Part shown: positions 22,101-33,894 of the stretch, in pieces | Position numbering within the stretch: the first letter of the stretch is position 1 | How the letters are laid out: every line of letters starts with the position of its first letter | Assembly: GCA_026936335.1 (NCBI GenBank) | Contig: JAPMXV010000032.1 | Coordinates: 186,001 to 250,000, forward strand | Direction of reading: 5' to 3' | Source of the DNA: Mantamonas sphyraenae | Taxonomy: Eukaryota > CRuMs > Mantamonadidae | Length of the DNA stretch: 64,000 nt | The notes under the pieces: generated by a model | Seen by the model: the letters and a program-made list of their open reading frames with translations, nothing else | Told to the model about the DNA's origin: nothing | Database searches by the model: none | Translations under genes and position numbers: made by a program

Positions 22101-25100
22101 CATCGTGTTGCCCCAGTCTGCTGCGAACGAAAGGGTCGTGGGTTTCTCCACAGTTTCGGCAATGTACCTACAGCACTTCAATTTCGTGAGGTCACCCAGA
22201 TGACCATTCGCTCCGTCGTTGTGCCTGTAGAACCCGTTGAGACCGAACCCGGCCGGACAACTGTGCGTACCGCGCCTCCCCAAGCCGTGCTCAAGGCTGA
22301 CAACTTCACAATCGTCCTTGTACGTGTTCAGTGTGCACTTTAGCATCTCAATCCCGGTCAGCGAGTGGCTGTTGCCGCGCTGCAAGCCGGACACACTGTA
22401 GCCTGCTGGGCAGCTCTTCCATCCCTTGACGCTCATCTTGCTGTGGACTTCCACAAATGCGTCCAGGTCGTTCTTGATGTTGCGCGTGCAACAATTGGCC
22501 CGTTCCAGGTTGACCAAGGCGCCTCCTGTCGTCTCCAACGAGTGCACCGACGTTCCTGCGGGACAGGACGACATACCGGCGCGATCGAAAGAGCTGTACC
22601 AGTTGCCCACTTGGCACGACACGGCGCCCTCAGGCGGACCGACGTCACGGAGCTGGCAGCACTTGATGTGATCCACAGTGTCCAACTCTCCGTGGTGCGA
22701 GCGGTTGGTGCGATGCAGCGCCTGCAACCCGTAGCCAAATGGACACGAAACGCTGCGGCTTGTCTGGCCAATCTTCAACTTGATGACGATGCACTTGCCT
22801 GTGTCAAGTCCGTCTACACACTGCAGTCCCTCCAGACACATCACGCCGTGGCAGCCGCCTTGTTTGCGCAGAAAGCCTGCAATGCCGTACCCGACGCGAT
22901 GGCAGTGGTACCAGTGCTCATTGAATGATCCACGGAAAGTAATCTCCCTGCTGGCATGTGCGTGAGTGCAGCAATCAGCGCCGTTCAGAGATTCCAGGCG
23001 CGTGCCTCGGTTCTTCAACAGACCGGTGATGATGGCTCCACGCGGGCATCGCACGCTGGCTCCAGGACCCAGGTGCCACTTGTGTTCACTGCATCGCTTC
23101 AGCGACTTGACCGTGAGTTCGCGCTCAGCGTCGAGCCGCTGGGTGGGACTGTGCACCTTGAGCACACCGTCAACGGGCGCCTTGATGTTTTTCTCCTGCG
23201 CTTTCCTGACCACCTTTTGCAGCTCCGCCCAATACTCGTCCAAAATCACACGTGTCTTGATCAGAATTGATCTCACGAGGCCGAGCATTTGCTCTCGGCG
23301 AGCCTTGCTCACGTGCAGGTCCTTCAAACGGCGCAGATCAGCAATGGCCAAGCCACGATCTCGCAAGGCCTTGCGTGCTTCTTTGCGCAGGTTCCTCATC
23401 TCAGGCGTGTTGAACATGCCCAGCATTGCCTGTTTGATGTCATATTCGCCCTTTTTCTCTCCACGCACAGCTGTGATGGTCGTGCAAAGTTCCATCTGTT
23501 CGCGATCGTCGTTTTCTTTCATCAGCACTTCGGTCACCCACCTGCCTTTTTCCGCAGCCTTGACCTCTGCATCCTCGGCCTTCTTGGCGTTGGATTTCAT
23601 CCTGCCTTTCCTTTCTTCGATGAGCCGAGAGATGTCTCGGTGGTTTTTGTGTTGCTCAAGGTAGTCGCGATCTGCCTTCACCTTTGCAAACTCAGCGTCG
23701 TACTTATCCTCGTACTGCTTGATTTCATCTCTCAACACCTCCACCATTTTCGAGTAACCTTTCAATCGAGTTTCGGTGGCTTCGCGCATCTGCTCAAAAG
23801 TCGACACAGGCATCATCTTCAGGTCCAGGAGGCGCACTCCTTCAGCACTGCGCAGACTCCTGAGGCGATGGTTGCTCATCGAAACGTACCGACGGTGCAG
23901 AATGTCATCCTTCTTCTGTGTCAATGCGTGCTCCATCAGCTTGCGTGAAATAGCCAGGCGCAAGCGATTGTCGAAAAGCTCCTTGCGGAGCGCAAGGCGC
24001 TGCTTCTTCATGTGAGTCGACCCGATGGCCTCTGTGATCACAGGCTCGTCCTTTTCTGCATACGGGTTGTACTTGATGCCGTTATCCCGTGCAAGCTTCA
24101 TATTCAAGTCCACATCTCCAAAGTGTGAAAACGTGCGCTCCAGCGCGTTGTCGATCAGGGCTTCGTCCACCTCTGCGCCGGTGTCGCGCTCCACCAGCGT
24201 CCATCGGTAGTCCTCTTCACCATTGACACTCTCTCGGTATTCCTTGGCGTTCTTGAACGAATGGAACACAAAGAGATTGGTGTTGCGGAGCTCCTTTTTG
24301 GATTCTTCGGACAGCGGGTGTCGTCCAAACTCGTCTGCGTGTTGGCCACGAATCATGAAACCAGAAGCGTCTCCAACGTCAGAAAACGAGTGGACAGGAA
24401 GCATTGGCCACAGAGCAAGGTCCTCTACGAGCTCTTCGTCGTCTGCGTCAGCTTGGCGCATGTTCCGTTCCGCCAGTGCGGACATCGGTTCTGGGGATGC
24501 CCATCCAAGCACGTCGGACGAGTCCCGGATGGAAGGCAGCATGGCCAACATGTCTGTCGGGATTTGCTCCACTAGCGAGAGGCGTGACCTGGCCACGTCG
24601 CTGTTCTTGTCGAGAACGTCGTCTGCGTTTGCCTCAGCCTTGGCTGTCATGGCATTGATCTGGTCCTTGGAAGGTAGCTTCCAGTCAAACTCAGCCAGCT
24701 TCTTCTTGAATTCAGTGATCTGAATTTCTTGGTCAACCAAATCGATGCCGATGATCGAGATTTTGGCGCCGACCAAAGGCCGCAGGCCAGCGCTCAATGT
24801 CAGCGTGTTCTTTTCAGCCACACCTTTGTTGTGTGCTTTCTCCGCCTCAGTAGGTTCTTCCAGCTCATACTGATCATCGCTGACCGAGATGCAGGCTGCG
24901 GCACCTTGCGGCTGAAACTCGGCCACCGCAAAGATCTGCAGAGCAAACGAGGGGCCAGCAAGGGAGTACAAAAGTGCACTGATCTTCGGCGTGACGGTGA
25001 TCTCCAGTGAAATGGAAGCGCATGGTCGGAACCCATGAGGGCCATTTCTGTGCAAGCGGATCGACTTTTCAAACACGGGCTTCAGGGCCAGCTTGCCGTT

Positions 25101-27889
25101 TTCAAACAGCGCTTCAAGGCCCAGCTTTAGGCTAGCTTCAAGGGATGCTTCCACTTTGAATTGGAATCCTGCCTGCAAAGTGAAGGAAGCGCCCACATTC
25201 AGCTGCCCCATGATCACAATGACCACCGGGACTGGGCCGATCTGAAAGTTGAAGGTTACGATGGGTTTCTGCATCGCCTTTCTGTCCTTCTCCCAATTGA
25301 GGATACCAGTCACTTGCGCAAACAGGTCAATCTTGGTGGTGAGTTTGGCCCCAAGTGCAAACTTGATGCGCTTCGGCTTAAACTTGACGATCTTGATTGC
25401 CAGAGTGAATGTTGGCGATACCTCTGCCTTGGCCTCCAGGATGCGAAGAACGATATCAACGGTTACGGTGACATCCCCGCGTTTCGCCTTCTTGTTCTTC
25501 TTGTTCTTCTTCTTCTTTTTGCGATTGCGACGTCGCTTCCGCTTTTTCTCCTTCTTGGTCATCAACTTCTTCAACGCCTTCTTTGCCTTCTCCTTGTTGT
25601 CGATCAGTTTCTGCACCTTCTGTTTCGTGCTCTCTTCTTCCTTTTTTGTTGATTTGCTCTTGCTCTTGTTCAGGTCGTACTCCTTGATCTTGAAGCCCAC
25701 CCCTGGGAAAACCTCGTCGATGTTCAGCTCGGCCGTTCCACCGTTGAGCATGTCCCATGCAAACTTGGCCATTTGACCAATGACCTTTCCCACCTGCACC
25801 AACGCGGTGCCGATGCTTTGGGCCACCTGTGCGACCGCCGAAGCGACAGTAGTGGCCACCTGGATGGCCGTGGCCGCAATGTTCTTTGCCTTGGCAATCA
25901 TCTCGGTGGCAAACGTGGTCAGTTTGCTCATCAATTTGCTCGTGAGGGCAGCTGCTGCCTCCACCAGATTGTTCAGGGCCGACTTGAGTTCGTTGAGCTT
26001 GTTGCCAATCAGGTTCACGAGATTGTTGAAAGCCGATGTCAGGCGGTTCCACGCACCCTTCAACTCGTTGCTGAGAGAATCGAACGCGCTCCTGAAAGGT
26101 GCGATCAGCTTTTTGGTCCAGCCCCAAAAGTCTTCCACCTCCTCATCTGCATCGTCGGCGTCGTCGTCGGCGAGTGCGATGGCGTTCTCGTCGTCGGTGG
26201 GGAACTCATCCTTCAATTCGTCGTCCAGCCCAGCGTCGGCAAGCTCCTCAACCGAAGAGTCCACGTCCTCGCTCTCGGAAGTGAACCCAAACTCGGCGTC
26301 ATCGATGTCTGTGCCCGCTGCTTTGGCCTCCGCCAGACCATGGGCAACCAAACGTGCTGCCTCCACAACGTACTCGCGGTGCTTGTCAAAGTACTCGCGG
26401 GCAGCTCCGGAAAGCTTTTCGCCGTACTCCTGGCTCAGGGCTTGCAGTTGCGTCGAGGACGGGTCCTGGTCAGAGATGCGACGCACAGCCTCCGAGACCT
26501 TTTGCAAAGCTTCGTGTGCGGCTTCGTCGTGCTTGTTTGCTGTTGCAACAGCCGCATGATCCTTGACCATGTCGCGCAGGATTTGCACCTGCTCGTTGCG
26601 GCGAGCGGCCACACTGCGGTCCTGGACTTTGCCGGTTTCCACGTCCTTGATCAGGTCAGACACGTCGGTAACCTCCACGTGGACGGTTGCATCCTTGACT
26701 GCGTCTTCAAGGTCTGCGTTTTTCACACGCAGGTGGTACGGCAACGAGTCCTTGGTGCACTGCGGCAGTTGGCCAGGCGACCATGCTTTGGCTCCGCTCG
26801 GGCTGTTGATGGCCGTGATCTTGTACAGACCTGTGGCAATGCCAAACACGGAGCCGACCTTGATCGACTTGCTGTGGCGGTGCATAAACACGCAGGTGGC
26901 GGTGAAAACACCGTCGCGTGCATCTCCACCCTCTGGAACCAGGCCCTGCTTGGCAAGGTCTTGCATGTTCCCAGAGTGCTTCAGAAATGTGTACTCGTCC
27001 ACATCGCTGAGAAGGCCGTGAGCCTCGTGGAAGGGCAAATCGGCATCGTCCACCTCTTCCAGATCCTCAGCTGAAGACTGCTCCGAAGCCACATCGAACG
27101 TGTACTCCCCGTTTGCTGCTTGAGCACGGTGAAAGTTCTCGCTCATGTGCTTGGAGATCAGGGTCAACGCACCGGTGCGAGACAACGCGTTCAAGGGCTT
27201 GGCCACATGGCTCAGGTGCGAGTCCAACCCCGCTTCGATCTCGAAAAAGTCGGGGTGCGTTTTCACTTCCCCACGAAGAAAGGTCCGCACGAGCGATTTG
27301 CCACGCAGGGATGCGTTCAAAGGGTACTGCTTGTAGACACGGTGCGTCGCATCCGAGATGGATTCGTCGCTCAGCCCCAAGTCTTTCTTGTACAGCTCCA
27401 AGGAGAAAAGGTCGTCGTCCGAAATTTCGCTCTCGTTCAGCACTTGTCCCGCACCACCGTACACCGTTGTTCCTTTGTCGAATCGTTCATGCAGTTCCTC
27501 CTGGGAGAGCCCAGCATCTGTGTGCCGACGATGGGATGTGATTTTTCAAGTGTTATTGTTCATGTGTCAGTCGGAAAAGTTGAGCTTCAACGACGAGAGG
27601 GAAAAAAGAACGCGGACCGAACCCTCCAGAAAAGACTACGTGTCCCATAGCAAGAACTCACACCGAGAACCGGCTCCACGCTCGCCCAAAGTCGGGGAAA
27701 GTGCACGTGCCACATCTGTGGATGTAGGGTGGTCCCAGTTTTGCCCCAGAGTGAGTACAGACGCGCGGAAAGGATGAAAGAATGCATGAAGACCACCCAT
27801 CCTTCCAATCGGGACAACTCACCGGAGATGCAAGCAAACACAAGGACAATTGCCAAAAGTTTGGCCCATCCATGGCGTTGCATCACCAT
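19179..27889 (-). CDS. Giant secreted protein with 21 cysteine-rich modules (novel)
   Basis: Exons 27823..27889 and 19179..27517 (intron 305 bases) give about 2,801 residues. Exon 1 encodes a signal peptide (MVMQRHGWAKLLAIVLVFAC). Then follow a mixed polar domain (about 24 to 410), a very acidic patch (about 420 to 470), amphipathic helices rich in Ala, Asn and Leu (about 475 to 615), a Lys/Arg-rich stretch (about 636 to 702), a beta-rich part with alternating hydrophobics (about 703 to 900), and a charged helical part to about 1490. After that come cysteine modules of 45 to 55 residues with core CPxGYxxxGxxR...LxxIxxxxCC, arranged in triplets: two triplets (1495 to 1820), four in two near-identical copies (1821 to 2474), a coiled basic rod (2475 to 2640), and a last triplet ending in CCPIA. 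No membrane anchor after the signal peptide. Function unknown; an extracellular matrix, coat or adhesion role is my inference. Confidence 0.85.
20164..22124 (-). repeat. In-frame tandem duplication, period 993 bases
   Basis: Copy at 20164..21131 and copy at 21157..22124, about 967 bases each, in the giant secreted-protein gene. Each encodes six cysteine modules (two triplets). I count about nine mismatches. Only two (20236 and 20750 in the first copy) fall in the first 820 bases; the others cluster in the last 130. Five of the mismatches change amino acids. A 25-base spacer between the copies is unrelated to either flank. Confidence 0.95.
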
Positions 27890-28086
27890 CGGATGGGGAT
27901 TGACTGCTGATACTAACATCGATCGACTGTTCCAGCAGAATTGAAATGTTTCCATTCCCGCATGGCGAAAAAAACACCCCAAACTCGCCGAACCTGTCCC
28001 GAGCTCTTCACCCCACCCCTCCCACATACAGTAAACCCCAAACCTCGTTCCAGTGCCCGCAGCTCCCCATTGCAGTCCGATCCTGC

Positions 28087-30910
28087 TCATCGACGTTCGT
28101 CCCCTCGCATCCGCTGCATGGCCCTGTTCTGCGCCTTGATACGACGCTGCAACATATCAATGGTCATCTCCATCTGCTTCTTCGTCTCGTTGGTCAGTTT
28201 GCTGGCCTGAGCCTCACGCGAGCTGCTGCTTCCTCGCTTCACCTGGTCCTGCAGCTCCCGCACACGCCCTTCCAGCTCCCGTACGTGTGCCTCCGCCCGC
28301 TCCAGTTTCATCTGCAGCATTGTGTTTTCCCTTGCGTGCGAATCCATCACGCGCTCAGCCTGGTCCGTTTCGTTCAGCCTGCTCATCATCTCTGCCGCCA
28401 TGCTGTTCTTCTCACGCTCCATCGAGTCGTGCCTCTCCTCCATCGCATCCCTCTCTCGCTCCACGTCCCGCAGCTTGGCTTCCAGCCGCCCGATCTCCTG
28501 CCCCAGCCTGTCCCGCTCGTCCTCCAGCATTTCCTGCAGCTGCGTCACCTTTTCCTGTGCATCCATGCTCTGTTCCGTCACATGGCTCAGCTCCAGCGTC
28601 TTGTTGTCTACTGCCAGTTCCGCAACCCCAAGCTTCTCCCTCAGGCCGTTCAGCTCGCTTTGCAGCTCTGCTTCGCGCACCTTCCAACGGCTGCGCTCCT
28701 GTTGCAGCTCCTGAACCATGCGGTCGTTGCTCGTCATCTCGCCGTGCAGACTTTCGGCACGGCTGTGCAGCTCTGCCAATTCGCTGTTGGCGCTCTCGTA
28801 CCTCTGCTTCCAGTTGGCTGCCTCGTTCTCGCTCAACTGCTGCGCGTTGCGTTCCTTGCGCAGCTCGCTCTGCAACCGGCCCACCTCTTGGATCTGTCGC
28901 TCCAATTCGCCTTTTGTCTTGCGCAGCTCCACCTCTGCCTGGTTGTTGCCCTCGTTCAGCTGCTCGTTGCGTCGCTTCAACCGCCCGTTTTCTTCTTGAA
29001 GCTGCATCAGTTCGCCTCGCATCGAGTCACTCTTCTTTTGCTCCTCCTTCACTCGACCCAAGGCCTTTTGTTTCTCCTCCTCCTCCGTGCTCTTGGCCAA
29101 CTCCGCCTTGCTCAGGTCCAGCTGCATCTGCGCCTGAGTGTCCTGCTGCAATTGCAGATCTCGCCTGGCCGCACGCAGCTCCGCTTGCGTCTCTTTGTGT
29201 TCCTCCTGAAGCCGTGTGTAGTGTTTAAACACATCCTCGTGCTGAAACTCCAAGTTGGCCTTTTCCGTGCGCATGAGGTCGAGCGCCGTCTTCTGCACGC
29301 CGTACTCGTTGTGCATGCGCTGAAACTCGCCCGTGAGCCTGTCCACCTCCTGCTGCAGCTCCTCCTTGCGTGCGTTTGCACGCTCCAGCTTCGTCTGCAG
29401 CGAGTTGACCTCCTCCTGCAGCCTGAAGATGTCGACGTCCTTCTGCTTCGCCGACCCGCTGGCCTTTTCCGCCTCTGTCTTGAGATGCATGGAGGTGACG
29501 TTTTGACGATGGACCTCGTCCAGCAGCGACTGCTGGTACTGCAACAGTGCCGACTTTTCCTCGTCCAGCTTGTTGCGTGTCAGCTGTGCCTCCTGGTGCT
29601 CGCTGGACACCTCCTGCAATTGCACCTCCACACGCCGCAAACGCAGCCGCAGGTCGTCGTTTTCCTTGCGCAGTTGCTGATTGTTTGCTTCGGCCTTGCT
29701 CAGCTTGAGCTGCAGGCCGTCCACCGCCACCTGGTGCTTGCGACGGATTTCGTCCAAGCTCTTGCCCATCAGCTCACTCATGGCGCTCGAGTTGTTCTGC
29801 TGCTGGTTTTGTGCGCGTTGGTTCACCTGCTCCAGCCGCTGCCGCATCTCCGAGTTGTTGTCCCGGTACGAGAGCATCAAGCGCTCAAAGTCGTTGCGCT
29901 CCATCTGCGCCGTTTTCGCCTCTGTGCATGGGTCAGAGCCGGTGGAGTGTGTGAGCAGCCGCCGTGGGCAGGATGGAGATGTGTGTGGCGTGTGGGCAGC
30001 CGTATTTGCGGGGAGGTTGGCGGGTGGAGACAACCTGCGTGTTGCTGCAAAAAGGGCAAGGCAACGGTGTGGAGGGAAAAAACTCACCTCGGTCCACGCT
30101 GTACTTTTCCTTCTCCAGCGAGTTGTACTTGTTCAGCAGCTCCTGGTACTTGTCCTGGAACATCTTGACCTCACCCTTGAGGTATTGCATCTGCTGTTCG
30201 CTGCGCACCTTGTCCGACTTGAGGCTGACGGTCTCGCTTTGCAGCGTTTTCACCTCGCCCTGCAGGAGCGTGTTCTTGTGGCCCAGGGCGTTGGAATAGT
30301 CCTTCTGTGTGCGCTCGCCTGACGACGACGACCCACCACTGGAGGGCGAGTAGCCGCCTGTGGATGGAGACGAGGACGAGGAGGCTGAGGAGGTGTTGAG
30401 GGCGCTGGTGCTGTTGCTGCGCGTGTGGCCAAACGCGCTGCTTTGACGAGCTCCCAACCGAGCGCTCTGGCTGCCGCCCGAGACGCCTGCACTGCGGCTC
30501 GTGTCCACCTGCAGCTGGCCCGTGCTACGCGACACGCCCTGGTTGCTGTAGAACGAGCGCGTGGCCCCGGGCGAGCCGGTGAGGGTGCGAAACGTGGACA
30601 GGCTCGAGGTGCGCGGCGACGAGGTCGAGGCCGGCGACATCGGTGAGCCCGAACGGCCGTATGCAGATGCAGACAAACTCGACGACGTGGTCGACGTCGA
30701 TCCAGCAGAACTTGGGCGGCTGCCGCCGGTGCTGCTGAAGCTGTTGCGGAACTGGTCCAGCTTCGGAGGCGGAGGCGAGCGACGAAGCGAGCTGGAGGGT
30801 GAGCTGCTACCGCCTGTGCTGCTTCGCACCGACGAAAAGCGCGACGACGTGGTGGAAGCACCAAAGCGCGGGCTGTTGGACGAAGCCATGGGCGAGTGAG
30901 GCGTGCTCAT
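28087..30910 (-). CDS. Large coiled-coil protein with Ser-rich N terminus
   Basis: Exons 30088..30910 and 28087..29921 (intron 166 bases) give 885 residues. Residues 1 to about 205 are low-complexity Ser/Gly/Thr/Pro with scattered arginines, a likely disordered and phosphorylated head. Residues about 205 to 850 form almost unbroken heptad repeats dominated by Glu, Gln, Leu and Arg, without the motor, actin or membrane domains that would define a family. The end is basic (RRIKAQNRAMQRMRG). This build is typical of centrosomal, basal-body or Golgi tether proteins; I cannot choose between them. Its start is 80 bases from the divergent tubulin-deglutamylase-like gene, which makes a microtubule role attractive but unproven. 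Confidence 0.8.
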
Positions 30911-30990
30911 GGTGTGTCGGGTACGGCCAGTGCGGGTGCAGAATTGCTGGGACGGCGGGCGCAGCTCCGGCCCCATCTGCGCCAACAGGC

Positions 30991-33894
30991 ATGAGTGTGA
31001 CGGAGGACGAGTTGCGGGAGGAGCTGCAGCTTCGGCAGGCGTTGTCCGAACAATTGGAGCAGCGTGAGAAGCAAGCGTCTTCGCCTGGGACGACATCGTC
31101 GTCCTCGTCTTCGCTGCGTCAGGAATCCGTTCAGGTGAGCGACGACGAGGACGAAGACGACCTGGGTTCGGACTGGGAGGACTACGCAGACGACTTTGAC
31201 GACATGGACGAGCTCATGACAACCATGGAGGCGTCGGAAGAGCTGCGTGCAGCCACCGCACAGCTGCAACGCGTGCAGAGCGCAAAGGACGTGTTTGGTT
31301 CAACCAAGGTCCGCCAGCAGTTTGCCATTGTGGTGGACGAAGGGCTCGACGACGGCGACAACCACGACGACGACGACGACGACATCGACCAGGAAGAGGC
31401 CGTGGATGACGGCGAGGAGGATGGCATGGATGTGGACAGCCACAAGCTAGGGAGTGGCAGGCAAAGCGACGACGAGGCGCGGGTGAACGATCGTGCAGGC
31501 GGGGTGTCTGGCCCATTGCGGTATACTCAAGTGGCTGGAGACGACGAAGAGGTGGACAGTGAAGCGGAGGAATCAGATGCATTGGAGGTGAGCGACGATT
31601 CAGACGATGGAGCCCATGGCAAGGGCGCTTCTGGCGTGGCGGGTCGACCAACGGTGATCGAACTGCAGAGCGGCACCGGACAGAGCAGCGTGGCTGCAGG
31701 CAGGCGGGTGCACGTGGTGAGCAGCACCGTAGCAAAGAGCGCATCGCACAAGGACGGACAGGCAGCAGCAAGCATGCTGCATGGGGCACCGTTGAAACAT
31801 ACTCGCTTTGCTGGCGCTTCCAGCACAAGCACGAGCGTAACCATGAGTCCCACGCCACCCAAAGTGCCACAGGCAGCATCTGTGGGAGGGTCAAAGAGAC
31901 GCAGTGGCGCTGGGAAGGCCTCTGTGCGCAGCAAGGGCATGCCTCCGAGCGTACCCACCGTCGCGAGCACAACGGCACAGGCCGACAACGACGACGAGGA
32001 CGACGACAATGGTGACAATCACAGGGCCCACCGTGGCAAGCTGAAGCAGGCGCTGCAGCAGCCATCGCGTAGCAACGAGGATGCAGACGAGAGCAACGAG
32101 GACGAGGACGTCGAGAACGACGACGAGGCAGACGGGAGCTCGGGCAGCGACGGCAGCAAACTGTCGATCGCAAGCGCAGGGTACACGGGAAGGACAAAGA
32201 AACGACGTGGACGTGGATCGGGCCAAAGCAGCTTCAGCAAGTCGTACCACGCCTCGGCTTACGTGCACGATGCGACCGAGGCACTCGCAAGTTTCAAACA
32301 GGCAGTGGTCAACAAGGACCTGACCCAGGTGATCCTCGATCGCATCAACAAGCAGCGTCAGGGCATCGACGTGCCCTACGTCGCTGTCACGTCCATTCCG
32401 TCGTCCAAAGGATCTGCTCGAAGCAGCACGTCCTCGTCAACGTCGTCCGCATCCTCCTCCTCCTCCTCCTCCTCCTCATCTGCTTCCAACTCCTCTGGCA
32501 CCTCGTCATCGCAGCTTTCAAACAACGTGGACGCCAAGGCCGCGCGGAACCCTTTCCGCAAACACAAGAGTGCACGGGCGATGGAGAAAGAGCGTGCCAA
32601 GAAAGGGCGGTTGCGCTTCGATTGCAATTTCGAGAGCGGAAACATAGGACGGGCGGAACGGGTCAACGACCACGAATACGACATCTACGTGCGACCCGAC
32701 ACAAACAGTGCTCGCCATCGCCTGTGGTTCTACTTCCGTGTGAGCAACACGAGGCCTGGCCAGCGCGTCGTTCTCAACGTCGTCAACTTCAGCAAGGGCC
32801 GCAGTCTGTATCGACACGGCATGAGTCCTCTCGTGCGCACGGCATCACGGCCCGAATGGGCTCGTGTGCCCAGCAAGAACGTCTTCTACTACCGTGCCCC
32901 GAACAAGACCAAGAACTACGTCATGTCATTCCTGTTTGGCTTTGACGACAAGGATGACGAGTACTACTTTGCCTACGCCTTTCCCTACACATACAGTGAC
33001 CTGCAGCGCTACTTGCATCGTCTCGACAGCCTTCAGCTGCCCTTTTACCGGCGCGAACTGCTCCAGCGAACCATGTACAACCGTCGCCTGGACCTGCTGA
33101 CCATCACCAACGACGTGGAAGACTCGCAAAAGATGCAACGGAAGCGCTTGGTGCTCATCTCCGCACGTGTGCATCCTGGTGAGACCCCTTCCTCGTACGT
33201 GTGCCAGGGGCTGCTGGATTTCTTGACCGATCGCGAGAATCCGCTCGCGAATGTGCTTCGTGAACATCTGGTGTTTCAGATTGTGCCCATGCTCAATCCA
33301 GACGGCGTTTTCCTGGGCAACTACCGCTGCAACGCTCTGGGATACGACCTCAACCGGCATTGGAGCAACCCCACATTCTGGGCTCACCCGGAGATCTACA
33401 GCGTGAAGCAACTGGCCATCAAGTATGATCGCGACCCACGCGTCAAGTTTGACTTTTACATCGACCTTCATTCGCACAGCAACGCCATGGACGGCTTCTT
33501 CCTGGCCAATTACTTTGAGGACGAGCAGCGCAACGAAGAGGAGCGTGTGTTTCCCAAGCTGTTTGACGCAAACGCAAACGCCTTTTCGTACAACTCGACT
33601 GTGTTTGACAACGATCCCAGCAAGAAGGGCAGTGCTCGCAGGGCTGTGGCAGACGCGGTCAGCCCAAGCGTGCACAGCTACACGTTCGAGGTCTCCTTCT
33701 TCTGCTCCTCGCTCGGGCTGGGCTCCCCAGGCGCAGCGTTCACACAGCGGTCCTACATGCACCTTGGGCGCATGATGGGGCTCACCTTTGTCGATTTCTA
33801 CCGGCTTGCGCCGGAGGAGAAGGGTCGATCACGCCCGCGAAGCGCTCGTCAGCTCGATGCAGCCTTTGTCGGGGCCCAGGAGGACGAAGAATGA
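30991..33894 (+). CDS. AGBL4: Cytosolic carboxypeptidase, AGBL4/CCP6-like tubulin deglutamylase
   Basis: M14-family zinc carboxypeptidase that removes glutamates from tubulin tails and other acidic proteins. Single exon, 967 residues. The first 520 residues are acidic, Ser-rich and disordered. The CCP N-domain begins at LRFDCNFESGNIGRA and includes the family marks YIVR-like DIYVRPD and WFYFRV. The catalytic domain shows the zinc ligands in ARVHPGETPSSY (His and Glu near residues 729 and 732) and IDLHSHS (His near 826), the substrate-binding GYDLNRHW, and the catalytic glutamate in SYTFEVSFF (near 899). The short C terminus fits CCP6 rather than the larger CCP1/CCP5. The length of the acidic N-terminal extension is unusual. 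Confidence 0.93.
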   Translation: MSVTEDELREELQLRQALSEQLEQREKQASSPGTTSSSSSSLRQESVQVSDDEDEDDLGSDWEDYADDFDDMDELMTTMEASEELRAATAQLQRVQSAKDVFGSTKVRQQFAIVVDEGLDDGDNHDDDDDDIDQEEAVDDGEEDGMDVDSHKLGSGRQSDDEARVNDRAGGVSGPLRYTQVAGDDEEVDSEAEESDALEVSDDSDDGAHGKGASGVAGRPTVIELQSGTGQSSVAAGRRVHVVSSTVAKSASHKDGQAAASMLHGAPLKHTRFAGASSTSTSVTMSPTPPKVPQAASVGGSKRRSGAGKASVRSKGMPPSVPTVASTTAQADNDDEDDDNGDNHRAHRGKLKQALQQPSRSNEDADESNEDEDVENDDEADGSSGSDGSKLSIASAGYTGRTKKRRGRGSGQSSFSKSYHASAYVHDATEALASFKQAVVNKDLTQVILDRINKQRQGIDVPYVAVTSIPSSKGSARSSTSSSTSSASSSSSSSSSSASNSSGTSSSQLSNNVDAKAARNPFRKHKSARAMEKERAKKGRLRFDCNFESGNIGRAERVNDHEYDIYVRPDTNSARHRLWFYFRVSNTRPGQRVVLNVVNFSKGRSLYRHGMSPLVRTASRPEWARVPSKNVFYYRAPNKTKNYVMSFLFGFDDKDDEYYFAYAFPYTYSDLQRYLHRLDSLQLPFYRRELLQRTMYNRRLDLLTITNDVEDSQKMQRKRLVLISARVHPGETPSSYVCQGLLDFLTDRENPLANVLREHLVFQIVPMLNPDGVFLGNYRCNALGYDLNRHWSNPTFWAHPEIYSVKQLAIKYDRDPRVKFDFYIDLHSHSNAMDGFFLANYFEDEQRNEEERVFPKLFDANANAFSYNSTVFDNDPSKKGSARRAVADAVSPSVHSYTFEVSFFCSSLGLGSPGAAFTQRSYMHLGRMMGLTFVDFYRLAPEEKGRSRPRSARQLDAAFVGAQEDEE

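Noticed and set aside
20164-22124. Possible CRISPR-like or satellite array
   Set aside because: The unit is about 1 kb, in frame and coding, with no short regular repeats and spacers.
20100-22343. Open plus-strand frame of 747 codons with internal repeats
   Set aside because: Antisense shadow of the giant secreted-protein gene; it repeats because the gene does. It has no signal peptide or recognisable domain, and the minus strand has the clear cysteine modules.
28087-30168. Plus-strand frame of 740 codons rich in Leu, His and Gln
   Set aside because: Antisense of the coiled-coil gene, whose heptads and matching splice sites are convincing.
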